From Dendrobium chrysotoxum (taxonomy: Eukaryota; Streptophyta; Magnoliopsida; Asparagales; Orchidaceae), in contig CM034310.1 in assembly GCA_019925795.1 (NCBI GenBank), forward strand, positions 9,152,869-9,216,868: 64,000 bases of DNA. Direction: 5' to 3'. A program made the position numbers and the translations under genes. This document shows positions 32,006-43,936 of this stretch, one piece after another. The notes under the pieces are model-generated. The model was not told the origin of the DNA. It saw nothing but the letters and a program-made list of their open reading frames with translations, and searched no databases. Each line of letters opens with the position of its first letter. The first letter of the stretch is position 1.

Positions 32006-33702
32006 TGAAAGTTCGAAAGGGATGTTAAGCCCTAGTGAACTAGTCCTGAGGCTAACCAAGAGCGGGGGTGAATTGGTTATTTAAAAATTTCACGATAACT
32101 ACAAAAATCTTTTTGATACTTAGCAGCGGAAACAAGTAAATAATAACGAAAAGATCAACCAACGATATTCACCCAAGCAGTTTATATTGAAAAGTAAAAT
32201 GCAAAACTGAATCAGAAAAGCAAACCAGATTTTATAGTGGTTCGGTCAACTTGACCTACGTCCACTCCCCGGAGCCTCCCCTCCGGGTATTGCACTAAAC
32301 GAAAGTGACTCTCCTTTTGCTCCCACAGCAAGGCGGAGAAGCCTGTACAAAACACCTCCTTTTCACCACACGGTGAGGCAGAGAACCTGACCTCCTTTCG
32401 CTTCCTCCTGAAGCAGGCAGAGAACCTTCGAACTCCTTTTGCTTCCACCTGAAGCGGGCAGAGAATCCACGAACTCCTTTCGCTTCCTCCTGAAGCGGGC
32501 AGAGAACCCGGATCTTCTTGCGAACGATCCTCCCACGAAGAACACCGACTAGACGACAGACGACGAGCAGAGAAGACGACTCTGATCCGTGCTTGGAGCA
32601 ACCTTAGTGAATCCCTCACTAACTCCCCCTCACAAGATCTCTTCTCTCTCTCCCAACTCTCTCTCTCTGTAGGATTTCTCAGGGAAGGAAGGCAGCAAAA
32701 GATTTTTCCAAAAATTGGAAAAAGTTCTTTTAAAGGAGGGCTTAAAATTTGCCCTAAATCTCAACTAGTCGGTCAAGATCGTCCAGGACGATCGGTAGAT
32801 CGTCCTGTACGATCAGTTCAAATTCAGCTGTTTCAGCCTGGACGATCTGGCTCTTCTGGACGATCAGTAGAAAAAGTTGTTCATATCATCCCGTACGATC
32901 CTGCAATCGTCCGGGACGATTAGTTCAAATTGAAGGAAATCGTCTAGAAGACAGTTCGGGTCGTCCAGAGAAATCTTTGCTGGACGACCAAAAAATGACT
33001 TGATCGTCCCGGACGATAGGGTAATCGTCCGGTACGATTAGTTCAAAAAGGCCTCAAATCGTCCTGTACATAGTTCTGGACGTACAGCTGAAATGCACAA
33101 GACGATCACGATCGTCCGGGACGATCCTGCGATCGTCCAGGACGATGTGATCGTATCAATTAAACATTAATTGCTTTCCTTAATTACTAGACTAATTTAG
33201 GCATGATTGTAGTGAATCGTCCAGGACGATACACGTATCGTCCGGGACGATCAGACCAAAATACTTAAAATAAAACTTGCCTAACTTAATCTGGCGGCTG
33301 GGAATTTCTGATTTGAGAATATCGTCCCGTACGATCCAAAGATCATCCAGGACGATCTGCTTAATCAGACCTTCTTAACTTAGTCGCCCTAATTAGGGTT
33401 TCTATTTTAACTGGATCGTCCAGGACGATGAAACTATCGTCCAAGACGATCTGAACAAAAATTGAACAGAAACTCTAACTCACTCAATCTCTCCCCCTGA
33501 GTGTGTGTGTGCAAGGTTACTTAGCTAGGGGATCAGTTACATTACAATTGACTCAATAAAAGGAAAAATCATACATTTGACACACTTGGACCCGATCTTG
33601 AGTTGGCTTGAGTGGCTCGCGATCTTTTGTGCCTGAAACAGATTAGCCAAGCAAAAACACACTGGAAACATGTTTGTCATCATCAAAACCAGATTTGCAA
33701 CA
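32006..33702 (-). repeat. 5' LTR of copia copy A
   Basis: 1697 bp, nearly identical to 23894-25613. The palindrome array is at 32778-33450; it has lost one 21-bp unit of the initial triplet, so unit gain or loss happens in steps of one pitch. The 38-bp tandem units are at about 32375-32510. Confidence 0.97.
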
Positions 33703-33707
33703 GTTTA

Positions 33708-34312
33708 GGGTTTGTCTTTGTGCTAGATTTCAAGCAGATCCTAAAGAATCCCACCTGATTGTAGTTAAGAGAATTCTTAGATATCTTTTAGCGACCTAAA
33801 ACTTAGGAATCTGGTATCCTAGGCACAGTACTTCCTTTAAAATTATTGGATATTCTGATTCTGATTTTATAGGGTGTAGGGTGGATAGAAAGAGCACTTT
33901 TGGAACTTACCAATTCACAAGACATTCTTTAGTCTCCTGGTCCAGTAGAAAATCAGACTCTATTGCACTTTCCACTACTGAAGCTGAGTATATTGCCTAA
34001 GGAAGTTATGTGGCCCAAGTCATTTGGTTGAAGCAACAAATTTTAGATTTAGGATTAACTGTCGGCACTATTTCAGTTCCATGTGATAACACCAGTGCCA
34101 TCTATATCTCTAAGAATCTCATCCAATATTCAAGAAACAAACACTTTGACATAAGACATCACTTCATTAGGGACCATATTACCAAAGGGGTCATTGAGCT
34201 ATACTATGAAGCAACTAAAAACTAACTGGCTGACATCTTTACTAAACCACTGGCCTTTAACATATTCAGAATTTTAAGGTCCAAATTGGGTGTGATTGAT
34301 ATAAATGCTTGA
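33708..34312 (+). pseudogene. Copia Pol of copy B, 3' part (RNase H)
   Basis: Continues Pol of copy B after copy A and one TSD copy: CARFQADPKESHL, then RNase H with DRKSTFGTYQF, STTEAEYIA, MAQVIWLKQQILDLGL, DNTSAIYISKN, KHFDIRHHFIRDHITKG and TKPLAF, ending GVIDINA plus TGA at 34310-34312. Two stops are inside. It fits copy A RNase H closely. Confidence 0.9.
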
Positions 34313-34954
34313 ATTTAATGATTACTAATTTCTGAAGATTTTATTTTTCAGTTTTTCTTTGTTTTTGTTTGATTTGATTATTTGTTTCATTTTTTGGTTT
34401 TTATTCTTTGTTAATTTTCTTTTATTATTGTTGTTTACCTGATTTGATTATTTCTTTTATGTGCTTTCCTACTATTGTTGATTCACTATTTATTTTTTTT
34501 AGAATCAGATCAGTGCTTACTACTGCTGACAAACTTGATTTCTAAATGAGATTTTTTGCCTTATTTTTATTTAGAAGCTTGAAAGTAGTGATTGACCTCT
34601 CTAAAAAAGTTAAAGGGAAGAAACATTAATGATTGTTTCTCTTCCTCTAACTCCTTTAATGGTGTATTATTCCTTTTGGATAAAAATATTTTTTTAAATT
34701 TAAAAGTTGGACTTTGAAATTGCGATCTATTTTATCTTCCTACAATAATCTATCTCATATGAGTAGTATTTTAAATTATTAAATCACTTTCATATTTTCT
34801 TAATTGAGTGATTTCATTTATCATATGAGAATGGTTTTGTTTTGTGGTTTACTTTTCCTTATCTAAGAGAGTGAGTTTTTCTTCTCTTATATCTGGAAGG
34901 AAATCTCATAATTGAGAGTCTTTTAGAGGTTTTGAAAGAAAGGAAGCTCGAAAA

Positions 34955-35092
34955 AGATGCACAAAGTGCGCCAATCAACTGAAAATAAAAGAGGCACAAA
35001 ATGAGCCCAACTGAAAAGATGCACAATGTTCACCAATAAAATTGAAAAGATACGCAAAGTATATCAAAATCAAAAGATGTGAAAAGTGAGCC
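34955..35092 (+). repeat. Hairpin repeat block, copy B
   Basis: GCAC-AAA-GTGC hairpins, GGCACAAAATGAGCC, and GATACGC-AAA-GTATATC at 35049-35065 (one mismatch). The rest of 34313-35839 is AT-rich, with no gene visible. Confidence 0.6.
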
Positions 35093-35822
35093 CATATAGA
35101 AATAAGCTTCCTCCTCTTTCAAATCTTTAAAAAATCTTAGAACAATTCATGTATCCATAATATATTCAAACACTTGAGATTAAAAATTATGATTGCTAGT
35201 TCTTTAATTTGTAATATTATTTTATCAGATATTTTTCTAGAATTAAGTTTGAAAGGATCACTTTTCTTATCTAATTTCTTTTCTTCTGAATTAGATTTTT
35301 GTTTGAAGGGAATTTGAACCTGTAAGGTGTCTGAGGTAGGGGTTGCGAAAATTGATTTACTAACTTTTTTGGATTTCAGCATTGTCAATTTTCTTCTTAT
35401 TGACTTTTGAATTAAAAATTAAGAAAAATTCTGATTTACTGGAACAGATCGATTCTAAAAAAAATTGTTTCCACATTTATATTTCTTTTTCTTTTTTCTA
35501 TGGTTTGATTTTAATTTTTTTTGTGATTTTTAGGTCCCTCTTTTTACTAGCTTTGTTGCTTTTTCTGTTTTTTTTAGTGATGTTTTTGTACTATATTTTT
35601 ATGTTCCTCTATGATGTTTTTTCTGTTTTCCAATTTTTGAGATGTCAAAAGGGGGAGTAGTTAGCGTTCTTAGTTTGTGTTTTGGGTTGTTATACTATTT
35701 GAATTATCAATGTTCAATATCCTTATATTGTTTGCCTGGCTAATAGAATTTGCATTTCTTAGCTTTCCTTGCTCTATTTTTTATTCGCTGAATTGAAAAT
35801 TTTCTGAGAAATATTTGCCATC

Positions 35823-35839
35823 ATCAAAAAGGGGGAGAT
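35823..35839 (+). other. Polypurine tract of copy B
   Basis: ATCAAAAAGGGGGAGAT directly before the 3' LTR. A second tract, GATGTCAAAAGGGGGAG, lies at 35641-35657. Confidence 0.9.
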
Positions 35840-37748
35840 TGATGCAAATCTGGATTCAAGGATTATGATTTTGACGATAACAAATATTTCTATTTCTATT
35901 TGAGTGCCTAACCTTTCAGGTTCACAAGATCAATTGTAATTTAAGCCAGCTCAACATCGAGTCAGTCTGTTTTTACTTTATATTCAATGTAATTTTTTAC
36001 CTTTCTTGATTCAAATGTAATGTAATGGATGCCCAAGCTAAGTAACCTTACACACACACTCAGGTGGATGCCCAAGCTAAGTAACCTTACACACACACAC
36101 TCAGGGGGAGAATTTTAGTGAGTTAGAGTTACTATTTTGATTTTGTTCATATCATCCTAGATGATAGTGATATCGTCCTAGGCGATCCATTAAAAATAGA
36201 TAGCCTAATTAGAACAGCCATGTTAAGTTGGTCTGATTAAGCAGATCATCCAGGATGATACTCCCATCGTATAGGATAATACGCTCAAATTAGGAAATCT
36301 CAGCCGTGAGACTAAGTTAGGCAAGTTTTTAATTTTAGTATTTTGGTCTAATCTTCTCGGATAATACGTGTATCATCATGGATAATTCATTACAATCATG
36401 CTTAAATTAGTCAGGTAATTAAGAAAAGTAATTAAGGATTGATTGATTGGTCACATCGTCCTGGACAATTGCAAGATCGTCCTAGACATCCAATTAGAAA
36501 TCCTCATCGTGTAGTGTATCTCACCTGGATGACCCAAACTGTCTGTCGGATGATATTATCATTTTTGAACAAATCTTACAAGATGATAGAGATATCATCC
36601 TGAATAATCAGGTTATTTTGAAATTGTTCAACATAGTTATCCTAGATGACCAGAACTGTGGGTCGGACGATATTGGTCATTTTTGAACTAATCATCGAGA
36701 ACAATATACATATTGGCCGGGACGATCAAGTCATTTGCTTTTGATTATCTAGGCTTTTCTCCCTAAAGTCCCAAACTATCTTCTAGAAGATATACCTAAT
36801 TTCCACTAATCATCCAGGACGATCGCAGAATCATCCCGGACGATTTGAACAAACCATGTCTTCTAATCATTCAGAGGAACTAGATCATCCAGACTAGAAG
36901 GTGATGATTTATACTGATCGTATAGGACAATCGAAGGATCATCCTGGATGATTTTTGATGGCTAGTTAAAATTTAGGGCAATCTTTGAGCCCTTCTCTTT
37001 AAGGTCTCGTTCTTGTTAATGTTGAAATCTTTTGACGCTGTCCTCACCTAAGAGATTCTCGAGAGGGAGAGGGAGATCTTGGGAAAGAGAGAGGATCTTG
37101 TGAGAGGGAGTTTATCAGGTGTTCATAAAGGTTACTCCAAGCAAGGATTTGAGTTATCGTCACCAGTCGTCGCCCCTTGTCCCTTGGTGTCTCAGTCGTA
37201 AGGATCATCAGCAAGAAAATCAATGTTCTCTGCCTACTTTAGGAGGAAGAAAAATAAGGTAAGGTTCTCTACCTACTTCAGGAGGAAGCAAAGGAAGGTA
37301 AGGTTCTCTGCCTGCTTTAGGGGGAAGCAAAAAGAGTCTGGGTTCTCTTCCTCACCAGGTTAGTGAAAAGGAGTTTTTTAAAGGCTTCTCAGCCTTGCTG
37401 TGGTAGCAAAAGGAGAGTCACTGTTTTAGTGCAATACCTGGAGGGGAGGCTCCGGGGAGTGGATGTAGGTCGAGTTGACCAAACCACTGAAAATCTAGTG
37501 TGCTCGTTCTTTTACTGTTATATTTTTAATTTCTACACTTTACTTTTCTGTAGATAATCGTGTGGTAAAGTTATTATTCTAATTGATTAAATATCTCCAC
37601 ATCAACGTGCTTTTGCAATTATTTTCAAATATCCAAAAGGGTTTTCAAAATCTATTTTGCTCAAGAAGTTTTTAAAACAACCAATTCACCCCCCTTTGGT
37701 TAGCCTCGGGCTAGTTCACAAGGGCTTAACATCCCTAACAAATTTTCA
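35840..37748 (+). repeat. 3' LTR of copia copy B
   Basis: 1909 bp, starting TGATGCAAATCTGG and ending ATTTTCA before GAAGA. The palindrome array is at 36151-36952 with the same pairs as the 5' LTR. A perfect-length 39-bp tandem duplication at 36026-36064 and 36065-36103 (unit starting TGGATGCCCAAGC) is absent from the 5' LTR and explains part of the length difference. Confidence 0.9.
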
Positions 37749-38224
37749 GAAGAGGAATGATCAGAGGATTCTAAAATACAAAAAATTAAATCAAAATACT
37801 AGGAAAAATAATAACTAAGCAAAAGAAAAATAAAATAAAATAATGAAAAGGAAAATAAGGATATTTTTTTTAGTCGATCAACTCCTGTAAATAATGATTT
37901 TTTCCTCAAATTTAAATTTAAAAAAAACTCGAAAGAAATGAATCGACAACGTAGATATCCAAAAAAAGTTGGAAAATTGATTTTTGTAAACCCTACCTCG
38001 GACACCTTACTGGTTCCAATTCCTTTTAAACAAAAATCAAATTCAGAAGAAAAAAATTGATAAGAAAAAGCGATCTTTTCAAGCTTCATTCCAGAAAAAT
38101 ATCTGATAAAGTAGTTTTGCAAAGTAAAGAACTAGAAATCATGATTTTTAATCTCAAGTGTTTGAATATATTAAGTGGCACATGAAAATTTTTAAGGATT
38201 TGAAAGAGGAGGAAGCTTATTTCT

Positions 38225-38403
38225 TTGTGGGCTCATTTTGTGCCTCTTTTTCCAGTTATTTGGTGCACTTTATGTATTTTTTACTTTTTGATATACTTTG
38301 TATATCTTTTCAATTTATTGACGAACATTGCATATCTTTTCAGTGTTGGGCTCATTTTGTGCCTCTTTTTCAGTTGATTGACACAGTTTGTGCATTTTTT
38401 ACG
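38225..38403 (-). repeat. Hairpin repeat block, copy C
   Basis: In element sense: GATATAC-AAA-GTATATC (38290-38306, perfect 7-bp arms), two GGCACAAAATGAGCCCA units, and GTGCA-type mini-hairpins. It lies about 650 bp downstream of the Pol stop. Confidence 0.65.
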
Positions 38404-39047
38404 AGCTTCCTTTCTTTCAAATTCTCTAAAAAACTCTTAGTTATGAGATTATCTTCCAGATATAAGAGAAGAATAACTTACTCTTTTAGATAAGAAAAAG
38501 TAAACCACAAAATAGAACCATTCTCATATGATAAATGCAATCACATAATTAAGAAAATATGAAAGTGATTTAATGATTCAAAACACTACTCATATGAGAT
38601 AGATTACTGTAGGAAGATAAAATATATCACTATTTTAAAGACTAACTTTTTAATTTTGAAATAGATTTTTATTCAAAAAGAAAAATACACCATTAAAGGA
38701 GTTAGAGGAAGAGAAACAATCCTCAATGTTTCATCCTTCAACTTTTTTAGAGAAGTCAATCATTGCTTACAAGCTTCTAAATTAAAATAAGGCAAAAATC
38801 TCATTTAGAAAGCAAGTTCATCAGCAGAAGTGAGTAGTGATCTGATTCTTAAAATATTAAAGAAAAGTAACATGAAATTAAAAACATAAAGGCAAAAATA
38901 TGTAAAGGAAAGTAATTAAACAAATCAAATGAAATAGAAAGTAATAAGAAATCTAAAAGATATAAAAACAAAAATATGTAACGAGAAATAAAGAAACAAA
39001 TTAAACCAAACTAAGAAAATGAAAACCATAAACAGAAAATATCATTT

Positions 39048-42000
39048 TCAAGCATGAATATTTATCACACCTAGTCTAGTTCTTAAGGTGCTAAAGATTT
39101 CAAAGGATAGTGGTTTTGTGAAGATATTAGCCAGTTGGTTTTCAGTGGATATATGATGTAGCTCTATATCTCCTTTGGTAACATGGTCCATAATGAAGTG
39201 GTGCTTGATGTCGATGTGTTTGGTCCTGGAGTGTTGGATTGGGTTCTATTAAATGTAGATGACACTAGCATTATCACATAGGACAGGAATTGTGCCTACA
39301 AAAACTCCTAAATCTAGAATTTATTTCTTTAACCAAAGGACCAGGGCCATACAACTTCCTAAGGTAATGTATTCAGCTTCAGTAGTGGACAGTGCAAGTT
39401 AGTTCTATTTTCTACTAGACTAAAAGACTAAGGATTATATTATGAATTGACATATTCCATAGGTGCTCTTTCTATCCACCCTACATCATGTAAAGTTTGA
39501 ATAAGAATATCATATAATCTCAAAGGTATTTCTTTGCCTAGGATACCAGATTCCTAAGTTTTAGGTTTCAAGAGATATATAAGGATTCTCTTAATTGTAG
39601 TCAGGTGGGACTCGTTTGGATCAGCCTGAAATCTAACACAGAGATAAACACTAAATATAATATTAGGTTTGCTACCATTCAGGTAAAGAAGTAATCCAAT
39701 TATTCCTCTATACTTCTTTTGGTCAACCAATTTTCCATTTTAATCTTTATCTAACTGGACACTGGAACTCATGAAAGTGTTGATTGGCTTGACATTATCT
39801 ATTTCATATTTCTTTAGGATGTCCTTAATGTATTTTGATTGATTAAAAAAAGTTTGATCATCCATTTTCCATATATTGAATACCCAAAATTAGGATATTT
39901 CTCCTATCATACTCATCTCAAATTCTTTACTCATTATTTTAGAAAAATTATAACAAAAATTTTTATCAGAAGATCCAAAAAGTATATCATCAACATAGAT
40001 CTGAACAATGAGTAATTCATCTCCTACTCTCCTCAAAAATGGGTGGTGTCTACGTTCCCCTTAACAAACTCTTTTTCTAGTAGGAATGTGCTAAGCCTCT
40101 CACACCATGCTCTGGGTGCCTGTTTTAATCCATACAAAGCCTTTTTAATTTGAAAACATGATTTGGAAATTAAGAATTCTCAAAGCTAGGGGGTTGCTCT
40201 AAAAACACATATTCCTTTTTTATCCCATTTAAAAAGGCACTCTTGACATCCATTTGGAAAAGCTTAAATCCCTTATAACAGGTAAAGGCTTGTAGCACTC
40301 TAATAGCTTCAAATCGAGCTACAGGAGCAAAGATTTTCTCAAAATCAATTCCTTCTATTTAGTTGTACCCCTTAGCCACTAATCTTGCCTTATTCCTAAC
40401 AACATACCAGAATCATTCATTTTATTCTTAAAGATCCATTTGGTTCCTACTTCACTCTAGTCTTTAAATCTTTCTACCAACTCCCAAACATTATTCCTAA
40501 CAAATTAGTTTATTTCCTCTAGCATAGCTAGGATCTAAAATTTATCAGAAAGGGCTAGATTGATATTGGTGGGTTCAGTCATTAAAAGGAAGGTAGAGTG
40601 GTTTACTTTTTTTCTAAGTCCATGCCTAATTCTAATACCTTTAGAAGGGTCTCCTAATATCAGTTCTTTAGAATAACTCAAAGAATATCTCCATTCTCTA
40701 AGTAGTGTAACTTCATGTTTTACCCTTTCCTCCAGATTTCTAGTTTCCACTCCTTGGGTGACTTCTACAACCTCCTCTTCTTCTACCCTATATCCTCCTG
40801 AATTATCATATTCATGAAACACAACTAGAGTGGTCTCCTCAACAATCAGGGTTCTTTTATTGAAGACTCTATAGGATTTCCCAACACTTGAGTAACTTAG
40901 GAACACTCCTTCATCAGATTTTGGGTCAAACTTTCCTAGTTGAGACTTTCTATTATTCAGAATGAACACTTTATATCCAAAGATACGAAGGTGAGAGAGG
41001 TTGGGGGTCCTACCCTTAAGAATTTCGTAGGGTATTTTGTTTAGCTTAGATCTAAGATTTATCCTATTTAGAACATAACAGGCTGTATTCACCATTTCTA
41101 CCCTGAAGTATTTATGAAGTGAGTATTCATCTAAGATGGCTCTAGCGGCTTCTACTTGGGTCCTGTTCTTCCTTTTAACTACCCCAATCTACTGAAGGGT
41201 GTAGGAGCTAAAAAATTATGATCTATCCCTTGCTCTTTATAGTAGGTTTCAAATTTCTCATTTTTAAACTCTTCACCATAATCACTATGAATAGTCAAAA
41301 TTTTACAACCTAATTTCCTTTGAATCCAAGTGGAGAAAGATCTAAATTTCTTGAATGATTTAATTTTATGAGATAGGAATCTAACTGAGGTGAACCTCGA
41401 ATAATCATCAACTATCACATACCCAAAGACTTTTCCTCTTAAGCTTGAAGTGCTGATAGGTCCAAAGAGATCCATATGAAGGACTTCTAAGGGTTTACTA
41501 GTATTTATATTTTTAATTAAGTGGAAGGAGGATTTAACTTGCTTCCCTAATTGACAGACATCACACAGGTGGTCCTCAGTGAACTTTTGGGGAGACCTCT
41601 CACTAAGTCTTTTTGGGTGATCTTCCTAAGAATTTTCATGCTTGCATGACATAATCCCCTATGCCATAGCCATGATTCATCAACAATTGATTTTAAGCAA
41701 ATAGTAATATCAGCTTTAAAGCAATTTAGATCCAACATGTAGATGTTATTGTTCCTTTTTTCTTACAAAATAATTTTATCATTTAAGCTTATAATGCAGT
41801 AAATTGGCAGAAATTTTATGCTAAAGCCTTTATCAAAGAGCTGGATGATGCTGAGCAAATTATGTTTCAGCCCATCTACTAGTAAAATATTATCAATGAT
41901 GAAATTTTTTAAATCACCAATTATACCTAATCTCACCACTCTTCTGGTGGTGTTGTCTCAAAGTATTACATTTCCTCCTACCCTGGCCTCCAGCAAAATG

Positions 42001-42056
42001 AATTGATTTGCATCTTCAGTCATATGCCTTGAACATCTACTATCTAGGTACCACAT
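39048..42056 (-). pseudogene. Copia Pol of copy C, degenerate
   Basis: Starts at the ATG 42056 (MWYLD). Readable parts: pre-integrase (DESWLWHRGLCHASMKILRKITQKDL), integrase (MDLFGPISTSSLRGKVFGYVIVDDY, HSDYGEEFKNEKF), post-integrase (ACYVLNRINLRSKLNKIPYEILKGRTPNLSHLRIFG, RVFNKRTLIVEETT), RT and RNase H fragments, and the stop at 39048-39050 (GVINIHA). Many lesions are present, more than in copies A and B. Confidence 0.85.
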
Positions 42057-42097
42057 GCTCTCCTGAGGTCTTTTATGAGAGCACCCCAACAAAATCA

Positions 42098-43877
42098 TCA
42101 AATATCAAATTTGGGAACCCAAAAAGATTTGGGTCCCTTGTGAAGGAAATAAGAATGCAATGTATACATGCTATGCTGTAAATTTTACAATTTTGATCTC
42201 CACACCAAATGTGTTCTATGATAAATGGTGTAAGTATGGGAGATATGTCCTAGCATGCCACAAAAAAAACATCAAACGCTAGGAAAAGGGCTTACTATTC
42301 TATTTGGGTTATAGTGCCTCTTCCTAAATTTGAATGATGGATGCTTTGTTGATGTTTTATAAAACCCTACAAGTGAAGGTGGTGTTTCATTTTGCTCTAA
42401 TGCAATTATCTTTTCTCTTATAAACTCATTAGCCTTTTCATAGCTTATCACTTGTTATTTTAATGCATGCTCACTACTATCTAAATTACATATAATAGTG
42501 TCTAGTTCTTTGAATGCCTTTTTTAAATCAATATACGATGTTTTCAAGGAATCATGCTCATCAGTTAAATCAAGATGATTTTTGTTTATAGATTCCAATT
42601 CATCTAATAAGGCCATGATTACTATCCAGAGTTAAATGATCATTCATTAGGATTTCATGCTCTTTTTGTAGAGTTAAAAATTCAATTTTCATGCTAACAT
42701 GTGCTATCTTGAGCTTTCTATGTGAAGAATGAATTCTTTCAGAAATTTTAAATAATTGATCATATATAAACTCACATACCTCTTCTTGATCAGAGTGATC
42801 AAGATGATAATCAGTCATTAACACAAGTTTGTTGCCTCCTCTTCAGCTTCAATTTCAGAGAAGTCTGATCCTGAGTCTACCTAGAATGCCTTTTGGATCT
42901 TTTTCATGCCCTTCTTGAACTTAGGTTTCTTCTCATCCTTCTCCTTGCTTGGGTGAGCCTTCAAAGTTGGGTAATCAGACTTCAGATGTCCTGGCTTCCT
43001 GTATTCAAAGCAAATAACATCAGCTGAAACTTTAGAATGCTTATTATTCTTACCTTGATTTCACTTCTGATGATGCTTTTATTTTTTCCTTAAGAAACTT
43101 TTAAACTATCTTGTTATTAAAGCAAAGCCATTATCATCAAAACCAGAAGGATCAGTATCAGAATCATTAGCCTTTAAGGCTATAATTTTCTCCTTTTTCT
43201 TATCACCTATATCAAGTTACCCTTGGTTCACTCCTTGCTCTTAAGCAATTAATGATCCAAGTAAGTTATCATTCAAATAAACATTTAAGTCCTTAGATTC
43301 AGTAATGGCAATAATTTTTGCATTATAGGAAGAAGATAAATATCTCAGAATTTTATTAACTTTTTCATAATTTGTAAGTTCTCTCCCTAAGGTATGTAGG
43401 GGTGTAACAATTTGTGTAAATCTAGTACACATTTCAAAAATAATTTCACTAGGTTTCATGCAAAAAAATTCATAATCATGAAGTAAGATGTTCAGCCTAG
43501 ATTATTTAACTTCTTTTGTTCCTTCATAAGTAATACAAAGTTTGTCCCAAATTTCTTTATCGATAGAACAAGTGGAACACACATATAATCTTCATATTTT
43601 AATGTACAAAAAAAATAGTTCAAGCATTTAGCATTCAGTTGTACTAAATCTCTATCATCAGTTGTCCAATTCACAAAAGGAATTTCAGTTTTAACACTAT
43701 AGACTTATTTATAAGGAGCATAATATCCTTCTTTAACAAGCATCCACATGCGATAATCAATTGATTGTAAAAGGTGGACATACAAGTTTTTCAAAAATCA
43801 AAAGAAATAGTATCAAATAGAGGTGGTCGTGTGATTGAATAATCTTCTACAGTATTACGATTACTAAAATTAGGCAT
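42098..43877 (-). pseudogene. Copia Gag of copy C, degenerate
   Basis: The ATG at 43877 (MPNFSNRNTVEDYSITRPPLFD) leads into a capsid region with LVQLNAKCLNYFFCTLKYEDYMC and MKPSEIIFEMCTRFTQIVTPLHTLGRELTNYEKVNKILRY. It is followed by the SDQEEVCE-type acidic and heptad-rich parts, and ends at TGA 42098-42100. Same domain order as copy A. Confidence 0.8.
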
Positions 43878-43923
43878 TGATCAAAACTCAAATGTTTTCT
43901 AAAACTTGATTTTATGAATCCCG

Positions 43924-43934
43924 CTCTGATACCA
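43924..43934 (-). other. Primer-binding site of copy C
   Basis: TGGTATCAGAG in element sense, intact. Confidence 0.9.
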
Positions 43935-43936
43935 CT

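Larger units (their letters stand above)
23894..33702 (-). mobile_element. Copia (Sirevirus-like) copy A, youngest
   Basis: A structurally complete 9.8 kb element: 3' LTR 23894-25613, polypurine tracts, hairpin block, Pol 27084-30096, Gag 30138-31949, primer-binding site 31993-32003, 5' LTR 32006-33702, TSD GTTTA. By hand count the two LTRs differ at roughly 25-30 substitutions, mostly transitions, plus a 21-bp unit and a CT-run length difference. It is therefore recent compared with B, C and D. ORF3 is absent. Coding lesions: TAG at 31710-31712, TGA at 30342-30344, an 8-bp deletion at about 28960, TAA at 28233-28235, TAG at 27792-27794. Confidence 0.97.
17676..37748 (+). mobile_element. Copia copy B, split by copy A
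   Basis: The left part is 17676-23893 and the right part 33708-37748 (own length about 10.3 kb). LTRs lie at 17676-19506 and 35840-37748, and the TSD GAAGA at 17671-17675 and 37749-37753. The primer-binding site, Gag, Pol, hairpin block and polypurine tracts are present; ORF3 is absent. Copy A interrupts it inside the RT to RNase H part of Pol. Confidence 0.95.
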
